Origin: Gammaproteobacteria bacterium
Lineage (GTDB): Bacteria; Pseudomonadota; Gammaproteobacteria; Thiohalobacterales; Thiohalobacteraceae
Direction of reading: 5' to 3'
Assembly (NCBI GenBank): GCA_016214925.1
Contig: JACRMO010000003.1
Span: 5,221 to 11,261 of the forward strand
Length of the DNA stretch: 6,041 nt
In this document: positions 1 to 5,535 of the stretch, in pieces
Numbering within the stretch: position 1 is the first letter of the stretch
How the letters are laid out: the number at the start of each line of letters is the position of its first letter
Notes under the pieces: generated by a model
Told to the model about the DNA's origin: nothing
The model's input: the letters and a program-made list of their open reading frames with translations, nothing else
Database searches by the model: none
Position numbers and translations under genes: made by a program

Positions 1-154
1 CAGCGCCAACATCGACGACCTCGACCCGCAGGCCGTGGGCATGCCCATCGCACGCACGCGCATCGACAACACCAAGCTGAATACGGTGATGTCCAACAGC
101 TTCGGCTTCGGCGGCGCGAACGCGGCGCTGGTGTTCCGCAAGATCGCCGATTGA
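1..154 (+). CDS. fabB: 3-oxoacyl-ACP synthase I, C-terminal end (partial)
   Basis: This is the last 50 codons of a beta-ketoacyl-ACP synthase; the gene enters from the left edge in frame 2 and ends at TGA 152-154. The enzyme condenses malonyl-ACP with an acyl-ACP in cytosolic type II fatty acid synthesis. The visible part holds the C-terminal signature VMSNSFGFGGANAALVFRK, the glycine-rich thiolase-fold loop with the gating Phe near the active site. The wording matches E. coli FabB (MSNSFGFGGTNATLVMRK) more closely than FabF, so the type I enzyme is preferred. The catalytic Cys and two His residues lie upstream of the window and cannot be checked. kup starts only seven bases after the stop, so read-through transcription is likely, although the two functions are unrelated. 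Confidence 0.9.
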   Translation, partial: SANIDDLDPQAVGMPIARTRIDNTKLNTVMSNSFGFGGANAALVFRKIAD

Positions 155-161
155 GGCTCCA

Positions 162-2060
162 ATGACCCAGACCGCCGATACGCATGCCGCGCCCAATGGC
201 AACGGCGGCAACGCCAACCTTGCGCTGGCCGCCATCGGCGTTGTCTTCGGCGATATCGGTACCAGCCCGCTGTACACCATCAAAGAGGTGTTCGGTGGCC
301 ACCATCCGATGGCCGTCACTGAAGGTAACGTGCTGGGCGCGCTGTCGCTGATCTTCTGGTCGCTGATCGTCGTCGTCACCCTCAAATACGTCACCTTCAT
401 CATGCGCGCGGACAACAACGGCGAGGGCGGCATCATGGCGCTGATGGCCCTGATTCAGCGCGTGGTCCCGGGTACGACCCGCCACGGCTGGGCGCTGGCC
501 ATGCTGGGGCTGTTCGGCGCTTCGCTGTTCTACGGCGACGGCATGATCACGCCCGCGATCTCGGTGCTCTCGGCGGTCGAAGGCTTGCGCGTCATCGAAC
601 CCGCGCTCGGCTCGCTGGTAATTCCGTTGGCGTTGATCATTTTGATCGCTCTGTTCTCCATTCAGAGCCGCGGCACACACCGCGTCGGCGCCTGGTTTGG
701 CCCGATCATGACCCTGTGGTTTCTGCTATTGCTGGTGCTCGGCATCTACAACATCGCCCGCAATCCCGGGGTGCTGGCCGCCGTGAACCCATGGCACATC
801 GTCGAATTCATGCGCGAACACGCCGGTTACGGTTTCCTGGTGCTGGGCGCGGTGGTGCTCGCGGTCACCGGCGCCGAGGCGCTCTACGCCGACATGGGCC
901 ACTTCGGCAGTACGCCGATCCGCCAAGCCTGGTTCATCTTGGTATTGCCGGCTTTGCTGCTGAATTACTTCGGCCAGGGCGCGTTGCTGCTCGCCGACCC
1001 CACCACGGTCAGCAATCCCTTCTATCTCCAGGCGCCCGCCTGGGCGCTGCCGGCGATGATCGGCATCGCCACGCTCGCCACCTTGATCGCTTCGCAGGCG
1101 GTCATCACCGGCGCGTTCTCGGTCACGCGCCAAGCCATCCAGCTCGGCTATCTGCCGCGCATGCAGATCAACTTCACCTCGGAACAGGAGATTGGGCAGA
1201 TCTACATCCCGCTCATCAACTGGATGCTGCTGCTCGGTATCGTTGCTCTGGTGCTGGGCTTCCGCTCCTCCAGCGATCTGGCCGCGGCCTATGGCATCGC
1301 CGTTACCGGCACCATGGCCATCGACACCATCCTCGGTTTCGTGGTGGTGCTCGGTCTGTGGCGTTGGAACCGCGCGCTCGCCATCGCCGGTCTGGTGATC
1401 TTCCTCAGCGTCGACCTCGCCTTCTTCGCCGCCAACTCCACCAAGCTGTTCCAGGGCGGTTGGTTCCCGCTGCTCATCGGCCTGTTGGTGTTCACGCTGC
1501 TCGCCACCTGGAAGCGCGGTCGGCAACTGCTCATGTTCAAACTCAAGAGCGAAGGCCTGGCGCTGGAGCCGTTCCTGCAAGGCCTGATGGCGCATCCGCC
1601 GCTACGGGTGCCGGGCACCGCAGTGTTCCTGACCGCCGATCCCGACGGCATCCCGCACGCCATGCTGCACAATCTCATCCACAACAAAGTGCTGCACGAA
1701 CGCGTGGCCTTCCTGACCGTGCATACTCGCGACGAACCCTACGTCGACGACGCCCAACGCGTGCATATTCACGACCTCGGCAACGGCTTCCACCGCCTGA
1801 CCGTGCAGTACGGTTTCATGGATACCCCGGATATTCCGTATGCCCTGAGCCTGTGCGCGGTACAGGGGCTGGAATTCGAAATGGCCAGCACCTCGTTCTT
1901 CCTCAGCCGCGAAACCCTGGTCGCGACCGCGCTACCGGGCATGGCGCTCTGGCGCGAACACCTGTTCATCCAGATGGCGCGCAACGCGGAAGGCGCGATG
2001 AGCTTCTTCAAGATTCCGACCAACCGCGTGATCGAACTCGGATCGCAAGTGGAAATCTGA
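162..2060 (+). CDS. kup: Low-affinity potassium transporter Kup (KUP/HAK/KT family)
   Basis: This inner-membrane protein takes up K+ together with H+. Its 632 residues match the usual length (E. coli Kup is 622). The N-terminal signature GDIGTSPLYT lies at about residues 30-39, MRADNNGEGG at 81-90 and YGDGMITPAISVLSAVEG near 124-141. Further conserved blocks are ALYADMGHFG, LNYFGQGALLL, IASQAVITGAFS and AAAYGIAVTGTM. About twelve hydrophobic segments fill residues 20-455. A cytoplasmic C-terminal domain follows, with PPLRVPGTAVFLT, HNKVLHERV and the terminal NRVIELGSQVEI, all typical of bacterial Kup. The ATG at 162 is chosen because GAGG at 153-156 serves as ribosome binding site and the leader before the first helix is short. 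No truncation is visible. The downstream hairpin (2071-2104) may mark the end of its transcript, but it lacks a T-run on this strand. Confidence 0.97.
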   Translation: MTQTADTHAAPNGNGGNANLALAAIGVVFGDIGTSPLYTIKEVFGGHHPMAVTEGNVLGALSLIFWSLIVVVTLKYVTFIMRADNNGEGGIMALMALIQRVVPGTTRHGWALAMLGLFGASLFYGDGMITPAISVLSAVEGLRVIEPALGSLVIPLALIILIALFSIQSRGTHRVGAWFGPIMTLWFLLLLVLGIYNIARNPGVLAAVNPWHIVEFMREHAGYGFLVLGAVVLAVTGAEALYADMGHFGSTPIRQAWFILVLPALLLNYFGQGALLLADPTTVSNPFYLQAPAWALPAMIGIATLATLIASQAVITGAFSVTRQAIQLGYLPRMQINFTSEQEIGQIYIPLINWMLLLGIVALVLGFRSSSDLAAAYGIAVTGTMAIDTILGFVVVLGLWRWNRALAIAGLVIFLSVDLAFFAANSTKLFQGGWFPLLIGLLVFTLLATWKRGRQLLMFKLKSEGLALEPFLQGLMAHPPLRVPGTAVFLTADPDGIPHAMLHNLIHNKVLHERVAFLTVHTRDEPYVDDAQRVHIHDLGNGFHRLTVQYGFMDTPDIPYALSLCAVQGLEFEMASTSFFLSRETLVATALPGMALWREHLFIQMARNAEGAMSFFKIPTNRVIELGSQVEI

Positions 2061-2070
2061 ACGGCGCTTG

Positions 2071-2104
2071 AAAAAACCCGCCCGACCGGTAATGATCGGT
2101 CGGG
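2071..2104 (-). terminator. Hairpin after kup with A-tract on the left only
   Basis: CCCGACCG (2081-2088) and CGGTCGGG (2097-2104) form a perfect 8-bp stem around an 8-base loop. An A6 tract (2071-2076) followed by CCCG lies just left of the stem. Read on the minus strand this is a GC-rich hairpin followed by CGGG and T6, so it resembles an intrinsic terminator in that direction, with the T-run four bases from the stem. On the plus strand, where kup would need it, the stem is followed by ACGTATG and has no T-run. It may be half of a once bidirectional terminator. The right arm also ends four bases before the ATG of the next gene, so it could mask that gene's translation start. Confidence 0.5.
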
Positions 2105-2108
2105 ACGT

Positions 2109-3089
2109 ATGACCCACCACTACAGCCAACGCTTGGTCAATCCGTTCCGCGGCATCTTGAGCGTCGTGGAAACCGAGGACGCCGACGCCGTCAGCAACGA
2201 CGGCATCCATTGGGCGCTGTATATCCACGGCCAGCATGAACTCGCGCAACTCAACGACGGCACGCAACGCGACGTCACCTTGCCGGACATCAAATACGGC
2301 GACTGGTCGCGTCTGGGCGGTTTCAAGCACGCGCCCATCCGCAACGTAGTCGACCACCGGCGCCTCGATGCCATCGGCGCGCACCTGCTCGAAGCCGTGA
2401 AATTCGCCGCCGAGCAACTGCCCTTCCCGCTGCGCGATCACTACGAACTCTGGCTGCTCGACATCCACGCACAACCGCTCGCGCTGTTGAGCGTGGCGGT
2501 GCACGACCATGAACGCGACAATCCAACCGGCCTGCACTGGCGACCCGGCGAAGCCGCCAAGGCGGCATTCACCTCCAGCAGTCCCTTGTTGGCGAATGCG
2601 GCCAACGCCTGTGCCGGACAACACGTTGAAGACCTGGTCAATCGGGCGGCCGGTGCAACACCCATGGCGCAATGGTTCCAACGCGATGCCAAAAGCGCCG
2701 GCACAGGCCTCGACGGCACGCGCATCGATGCCAAACTGAACGGACGTCGTCTGGAATCGAACGCATTCCCGCAACTGTTGCTGGCCACCGCCTGGGCCGC
2801 GCCGCAAGAACGCGCCCTGTTGGAAGAATTCCTCGACTGGCAAGCACCGTGGTTATTGCAACTGCAAAACCTCAGCGACACCCAACGCGCGCAACTCGAA
2901 CAAATCGCCGTGCGCCGCGCCAATGTAGTCGCGCAATGTCATCAACTCTATCCACAGGTCATCGACGAAGACCGCATCACCGCCGCGCGCGTCGAGGCGC
3001 GGCTGCGCGGGACCATGGATGCACCTGTGAAGCCGACACAAGAAGCCGATGCGGTCGACGTGACCTTGATTCCGTATTATCGGGAGTAG
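2109..3089 (+). CDS. Conserved-looking hypothetical protein, 326 aa
   Basis: I do not recognise a named family. The protein appears soluble: there is no signal peptide and no membrane segment. The N-terminal part (about 1-130) has alternating strand-like stretches such as HWALYIHG (34-41), IKYGDWSRLGGF (near 61-72) and DHYELWLLDIHAQPLALL (near 110-127). The C-terminal part (about 210-305) is mostly helical and ends in charged heptad-like segments around LSDTQRAQLEQIAVRRANVV and ITAARVEARLR. The start is taken at ATG 2109 because the protein begins with a compact NPFRG segment and no better start lies nearby. The ribosome binding site is poor: the only purine-rich run (GGGA, 2102-2105) lies partly in the hairpin stem. 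Codon use and G+C resemble kup, so this is a genuine gene. Co-transcription with kup is possible because the hairpin between them lacks a plus-strand T-run. Function unknown. Confidence 0.8.
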   Translation: MTHHYSQRLVNPFRGILSVVETEDADAVSNDGIHWALYIHGQHELAQLNDGTQRDVTLPDIKYGDWSRLGGFKHAPIRNVVDHRRLDAIGAHLLEAVKFAAEQLPFPLRDHYELWLLDIHAQPLALLSVAVHDHERDNPTGLHWRPGEAAKAAFTSSSPLLANAANACAGQHVEDLVNRAAGATPMAQWFQRDAKSAGTGLDGTRIDAKLNGRRLESNAFPQLLLATAWAAPQERALLEEFLDWQAPWLLQLQNLSDTQRAQLEQIAVRRANVVAQCHQLYPQVIDEDRITAARVEARLRGTMDAPVKPTQEADAVDVTLIPYYRE

Positions 3090-3093
3090 CGTG

Positions 3094-3157
3094 ATCGCGA
3101 GGGTAGGAACCCAGGATTGGATCAACGCCCTATTTTCAACTATCCTGATCTCGCGAT
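3094..3157. repeat. Nested inverted repeats upstream of the toxin-antitoxin remnant
   Basis: ATCGCGAG (3094-3101) is the exact reverse complement of CTCGCGAT (3150-3157). Inside it, AGGAT (3113-3117) pairs with ATCCT (3142-3146). The pairs are nested but unevenly spaced (11 bases on the left, 3 on the right). The element sits directly before the small toxin-like gene and overlaps a possible promoter, so it could be an autoregulatory operator or a terminator-like structure for the preceding gene. No T-run follows, which disfavours a terminator. Confidence 0.4.
3117..3146 (+). promoter_or_regulatory. Possible sigma-70 promoter for the toxin-antitoxin pair
   Basis: TTGGAT (3117-3122) and TATCCT (3141-3146) are separated by 18 bases. 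The -35 matches the consensus at three of six positions and the -10 at four of six. A start around 3152-3154 would fall in the right arm of the inverted repeat, and the ribosome binding site follows at 3183. This is plausible by position, but weak by sequence. Confidence 0.25.
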
Positions 3158-3182
3158 TGAGTTTGGCAACGGACGCATCCAG

Positions 3183-3188
3183 AAAGGA
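3183..3188 (+). promoter_or_regulatory. Ribosome binding site deciding a TTG start
   Basis: AAAGGA lies eight bases before TTG 3197. The ATG at 3189 in another frame stops after three codons, and no ATG in the toxin frame is available, so this site supports TTG as the real start. Confidence 0.6.
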
Positions 3189-3196
3189 ATGGACTC

Positions 3197-3418
3197 TTGA
3201 GAATCCGGTATTACATTGATCCAGAAACCGACTTGCCTCACATCTACCAACACGACGTTTCCGAACAGGAAATTGAAGAAGTATTGGCGCGATCCGGCGA
3301 GGACCGCCCCGGGCGCGAAGGGTCGCGCGTCGTCATCGGAGAAAGCGGAAATGAAACTAGGCAAATTCCCCCCAGGCTGGGACGAGACGCGCGTCAAGGA
3401 TGTTATCGCCCATTATGA
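3197..3418 (+). pseudogene. Toxin-like protein (DUF4258-like), internally deleted and frameshifted
   Basis: The first 47 codons from TTG 3197 give a recognisable N-terminus (IDPETDLPHIYQHDVSEQEI, then EDRPGREGSRVVIG) of a small protein of about 90 residues that I recall as the first gene of a two-gene, toxin-antitoxin-like module, sometimes labelled DUF4258. Intact members continue with a GRYLRVIYVPDP...VFVITAYEL core and end in a run of Arg and Lys. Here that core is absent. After about residue 48 the frame runs out of register into the next gene and stops at 3416-3418, giving an unrelated tail (GNETRQIPPRLGRDARQG). In the adjacent frame, 3337-3354 reads R-R-K-R-K-stop, which matches the expected basic C-terminus, and its TGA overlaps the next start as ATGA. 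The gene therefore appears to have lost about 40 codons by a deletion that is not a multiple of three near 3337. The product is probably inactive. The family assignment rests on memory. Confidence 0.65.
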
Positions 3419-3551
3419 ATCGCAGACCGAGGCAGAAGCGGTCGCGGAAGATGAAGCGGCTTTTGATGCCGAGGGACAAACGGTTATGGAGATTCCTACC
3501 GAGCTTGTGCCGCAGGTTCGTGAACTTATTGCGAAGCACAAGCTGGTTTGA
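3351..3551 (+). CDS. Putative antitoxin partner, 66 aa
   Basis: Residues 1-66 begin MKLGKFPPGWDETRVKDVIA and end PTELVPQVRELIAKHKLV. The acidic middle (SQTEAEAVAEDEAAFDAEGQ, 24-43) and the C-terminal helix are typical of the small acidic second gene that accompanies the toxin-like family just upstream. The start at ATG 3351 is preferred over an upstream in-frame ATG at 3216, because GGAG (3338-3341) lies nine bases before it and the residues encoded between 3216 and 3350 are the toxin gene read in a wrong frame. The ATG overlaps the stop of the ancestral toxin frame as ATGA, a sign of translational coupling. The gene is complete and seems to have outlived its toxin. Inferred role: neutralising a related toxin, or a relic; the repressor role often played by antitoxins cannot be shown, since no clear DNA-binding motif is seen. 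Confidence 0.75.
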   Translation: MKLGKFPPGWDETRVKDVIAHYESQTEAEAVAEDEAAFDAEGQTVMEIPTELVPQVRELIAKHKLV

Positions 3552-3822
3552 ATAAGAACTGCTGCTCGCCCTTTTGCGCGCTCGGCCGCACCGACGGGGA
3601 TGGGCGACTATCTCGACCTAGCAAGCGCCCGTGCTCACATTCATCGCCAGATACATGCGCCCGCGTTTCAGTAAACCGGCGTGTGGATGCTCCCTGATCC
3701 CTTGCGCCGTGTCGATGTCATCGGCGCGATTCGCTGTCTTCGCCACACCCGGCACTCTCCAGTGAGCTACGGCCGATTTGTTGCTATGCTTCGACTGGCT
3801 TGCGCTTCGTTAGGGTATCTTC
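3552..3822. other. 271-base stretch without a convincing gene
   Basis: No long or recognisable reading frame is present. A 24-codon frame at 3600-3674 (MGDYLDLASARAHIHRQI...) has no clear ribosome binding site and matches nothing I know. A GCGCCG/CGGCGC inverted repeat (3704-3709 and 3722-3727) encloses the short palindrome CGATGTCATCG (3713-3723), which could be an operator or a weak hairpin. TATGCT (3785-3790) might be a -10 box for the next gene, but there is no good -35. Confidence 0.4.
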
Positions 3823-4158
3823 ATGGCAGCTTGGTTTATCCCCGCACTCAAGGCCGTTCTCCCGCACGTCGGGACGATTATCTCTGCCGCGGCACCGGCA
3901 TTCACGAAGAAGCGCCTGGAAGAGGCGGCCAATCAAACGCTGTTGCTGCAACAGCAGATCGGCGAGCTGCAAGCGGCGGCGACACAGAACGCGGCGCATA
4001 TCAAAGAGCTGGCGGCGCAGCTTCAGGACACCGTGGCGGCGTTGGAGCAGGCGGCGGCGGTGGCCGAGGCGCGGCTACGACGGGTGTATCGGGTGAGTGT
4101 CGTTGCCGTCGCTCTGTCGTTCGCGGCGGTCGTGCTCGTCGGGGTCTTTGCGTGGTAG
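3823..4158 (+). CDS. Small coiled-coil protein with C-terminal membrane anchor, 111 aa
   Basis: The protein begins with an amphipathic, hydrophobic stretch (AAWFIPALKAVLPHVGTIIS, 2-21). It continues into a long helix rich in Ala, Gln, Leu and Glu (about 32-86; e.g. LLLQQQIGELQAAATQN and IKELAAQLQDTVAALEQ) with heptad-like spacing that predicts a coiled coil. It ends in a single membrane segment (VSVVAVALSFAAVVLVGVF, 91-109) with only two residues after it. The Arg-rich RLRRVYR before the segment suggests the coiled coil is cytoplasmic under the positive-inside rule. AGGG at 3812-3815, seven bases before the ATG, serves as ribosome binding site. I recall similar uncharacterised small proteins in gammaproteobacteria, but no named function. 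It stands alone, about 100 bases from the next gene. Inferred: a membrane-tethered oligomer or scaffold; enzymatic activity is unlikely. Confidence 0.7.
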   Translation: MAAWFIPALKAVLPHVGTIISAAAPAFTKKRLEEAANQTLLLQQQIGELQAAATQNAAHIKELAAQLQDTVAALEQAAAVAEARLRRVYRVSVVAVALSFAAVVLVGVFAW

Positions 4159-4259
4159 TGTGAAATACCTGAACATCGCAGCACGCCACTGCGGTTGCTG
4201 AGGTGGCGGCGCGGCACACTTCAAACGCGAGGCGCTTCAATCTCAGATCGGTAACTCCC

Positions 4260-4604
4260 ATGTACGAATCCAAAACACATCCACCGATCCCGCGCAAACA
4301 CTTCGTCAGGCGCGTGCTGCTCCACGTCGCGGCCTCGCTTGCCCTGTTGCTGCTCTCGATCCTGCTCGGCATGGCGGGCTACCAGTATTTCGAACAGCTC
4401 CCCTGGCGCGATGCCTTCTTGAATACTGCCATGCTCTTGGGCGGAATGGGGCCGGTAGACCCGCCACGCACGGATGGGGGTAAATTGTTCGCCGGAGTGT
4501 TCGCGCTCTATGCAGGCTTGGTATTCCTGGTCGCGGTAGCCCTCACCTTCGCGCCGGTCGTGCATCGTGTTATGCACAAGTTCCACTGGGAGCAGGATCG
4601 GTAA
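4260..4604 (+). CDS. Two-TM membrane protein resembling an ion-channel pore module, 114 aa
   Basis: Two hydrophobic helices (about 19-43 and 76-98) flank a short re-entrant-like segment (DAFLNTAMLLGGMGPVD, 51-67). The order TM - pore helix - TM, with a conserved Trp-Arg-Asp lead-in, is that of the Ion_trans_2 potassium-channel module. The place of the selectivity filter (TVGYG or TVGFGD) holds LGGMGPVD, so potassium selectivity cannot be assumed. The C-terminus (PVVHRVMHKFHWEQDR) is basic and His-rich. I recall close relatives annotated as hypothetical membrane proteins. The ATG at 4260 is chosen over a GTG at 4203 because the extra 19 residues look unlike the rest. The ribosome binding site is weak (GGTAAC before the start). 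It could be a true small channel or a structural relative with another job. Confidence 0.65.
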   Translation: MYESKTHPPIPRKHFVRRVLLHVAASLALLLLSILLGMAGYQYFEQLPWRDAFLNTAMLLGGMGPVDPPRTDGGKLFAGVFALYAGLVFLVAVALTFAPVVHRVMHKFHWEQDR

Positions 4605-4673
4605 GTTCCGTATGCGGGTCACCAGCGTGCCCAAGCCTCGCATATTGAACCTTAGACTGCAGGTTGGAATACC

Positions 4674-5237
4674 ATGAGACACATTGAAAGACACAAGACA
4701 CACCGTATCGGCTGGCTGCGTGCAGCTGTGCTGGGCGCAAACGATGGCATTGTTTCCACGGCCAGCTTGATCTTGGGTGTGGCGGCAGCCGGCGCGAGCG
4801 CGGAGAGTATTTTGATCGCGGGCATTGCCGGACTTATGGCGGGCGCTATGTCGATTACGCGTGGACTCGATGCCAAGCTGGCCGCCGAAGTCGCCACACA
4901 GTTGATGGCGCGCGATGCACTCGGCGCACATGCGCGTGACGAGTTAGGTATCTCCGAGACATTGAACGCGCGACCCGTGCAAGCCGCCTTGGCGTCGGCC
5001 GGCTCGTTTGCGGTGGGCGCGGCCCTGCCGCTATTGATTGTCCTGTTGGCGCCGGCAGCGACACGCATGTGGGCCGTTGCGGGCAGCTCGCTGGTGTTTC
5101 TCGCGCTGTTGGGCTCGCTAGCGGCGCGGGCCGGCGGGGCATCGGTGCTGACGTCCGCCGCGCGGGTGACATTTTGGGGCGCCTTGGCGATGGCTCTGAC
5201 GGCTGGTGTCGGGGCGTTGTTTGGGGTGACTGCGTGA
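4674..5237 (+). CDS. VIT1/CCC1-family Fe/Mn transporter, with internal in-frame deletion
   Basis: The family moves Fe2+ or Mn2+ out of the cytoplasm, usually in exchange for protons. Residues 1-60 match the family start: RHIERHKTHRIGWLRAAVLG, then ANDGIVSTASLILGVAA and AGLMAGAMS, including the conserved Asp of NDG (residue 24). In family members AGAMS is followed by MAAGEYVSVxSQ and a helical, Glu-rich cytoplasmic metal-binding region before the RGLD...LAxxVAxQLMxxDALGAHARDELGI segment. Here AGAMS (residue 60, codon 4851-4853) joins directly to ITRGLDAKLAAEVATQLM. About 40 residues are missing, in frame, so the protein has 187 residues against roughly 230 expected. The C-terminal helices (about 100-185) are intact. 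The loss takes the end of TM2 and much of the metal-binding domain, so transport is doubtful. The start at ATG 4674 is supported by family alignment; a weak AGG lies upstream. Transcription is probably shared with the channel-like gene 69 bases before it. Confidence 0.85.
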   Translation: MRHIERHKTHRIGWLRAAVLGANDGIVSTASLILGVAAAGASAESILIAGIAGLMAGAMSITRGLDAKLAAEVATQLMARDALGAHARDELGISETLNARPVQAALASAGSFAVGAALPLLIVLLAPAATRMWAVAGSSLVFLALLGSLAARAGGASVLTSAARVTFWGALAMALTAGVGALFGVTA

Positions 5238-5249
5238 AGTGGCGGTCGC

Positions 5250-5289
5250 ACCGAGTCTCGTAGCGGACGGAACAGGCCTCGGTTTCTTT
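5250..5289 (+). terminator. Weak candidate terminator after the VIT1-like gene
   Basis: ACCGAG (5250-5255) can pair with CTCGGT (5278-5283), followed by the T-rich TTCTTT. The loop is 22 bases, which is long for an intrinsic terminator, so this is only a possibility. Confidence 0.2.
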
Positions 5290-5366
5290 GGTGCTCATTG
5301 AGCCCGATTTTTACCCATATTGATTCCAGCCCAACCTCATGCGAGCATGCGGGCGGGCGTCTACGG

Positions 5367-5372
5367 AAAGGA
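5367..5372 (+). promoter_or_regulatory. Ribosome binding site deciding the DUF4160 start
   Basis: AAAGGA lies ten bases before ATG 5383. It supports the start that gives the family N-terminus MPTILRVGPYRF, rather than in-frame upstream codons near 5320. Confidence 0.55.
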
Positions 5373-5382
5373 TTCTGTACCG

Positions 5383-5535
5383 ATGCCTACGATTCTGCGA
5401 GTCGGCCCCTACCGATTCTTTATCTACGCCGGCGACCGCGATGAACCCCGGCATGTGCATGTCGAACGCGACGACATCATCGCAGCGCATCACACCGACC
5501 TGGTGGAGGCATGGCATGACTACTTCGGCAATTGA
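5383..5535 (+). pseudogene. DUF4160 protein with internal in-frame deletion, 50 aa
   Basis: The N-terminus (MPTILRVGPYRFFIYAGDRD, then EPRHVHVERDD, 1-31) and C-terminus (IIAAHHTDLVEAWHDYFGN, 32-50) are both clear DUF4160 ends. Family members have about 80 residues: after HVHVERDD they carry a segment like KxAKFWLDPVxL followed by a helix leading into the I...LVEAWHDYFG end. That central block of about 30 residues is missing here, the junction being near 5475/5476, and the frame is kept. DUF4160 genes commonly precede DUF2442 genes, and such pairs have been proposed as toxin-antitoxin-like modules; the biochemical role is not established. The reading frame overlaps the next gene by 20 bases. 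It may still be translated to keep coupling to the next gene, but the fold is probably broken. Confidence 0.7.

Noticed and set aside
726..1595. 289-codon open frame on the minus strand inside kup
   Set aside because: It lies wholly inside a certain gene, its product is low-complexity (rich in Glu, Gln, Arg, Gly), and it arises from the G+C-biased third positions of kup.
716..2071. 451-codon plus-strand frame overlapping kup
   Set aside because: The product is Arg/His/Ala-rich shadow sequence in another frame, while the kup frame is conserved to its last residue.
1932..2843. 303-codon minus-strand frame across the kup end and the 326-aa gene
   Set aside because: It spans two plus-strand genes and the hairpin between them, with no family resemblance; the plus-strand genes explain the region.
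3216..3350. N-terminal extension of the antitoxin frame from ATG 3216
   Set aside because: The extension encodes the toxin gene in a wrong frame, and a ribosome binding site precedes ATG 3351.
3681..4163. 160-codon frame overlapping the coiled-coil gene
   Set aside because: It is Gly/Arg-rich shadow sequence, whereas the 3823 frame gives a coherent coiled coil and membrane helix with a ribosome binding site.
4203..4259. GTG start extending the channel-like protein by 19 residues
   Set aside because: The extra residues look like non-coding sequence; ATG 4260 gives the expected short basic leader before the first helix.
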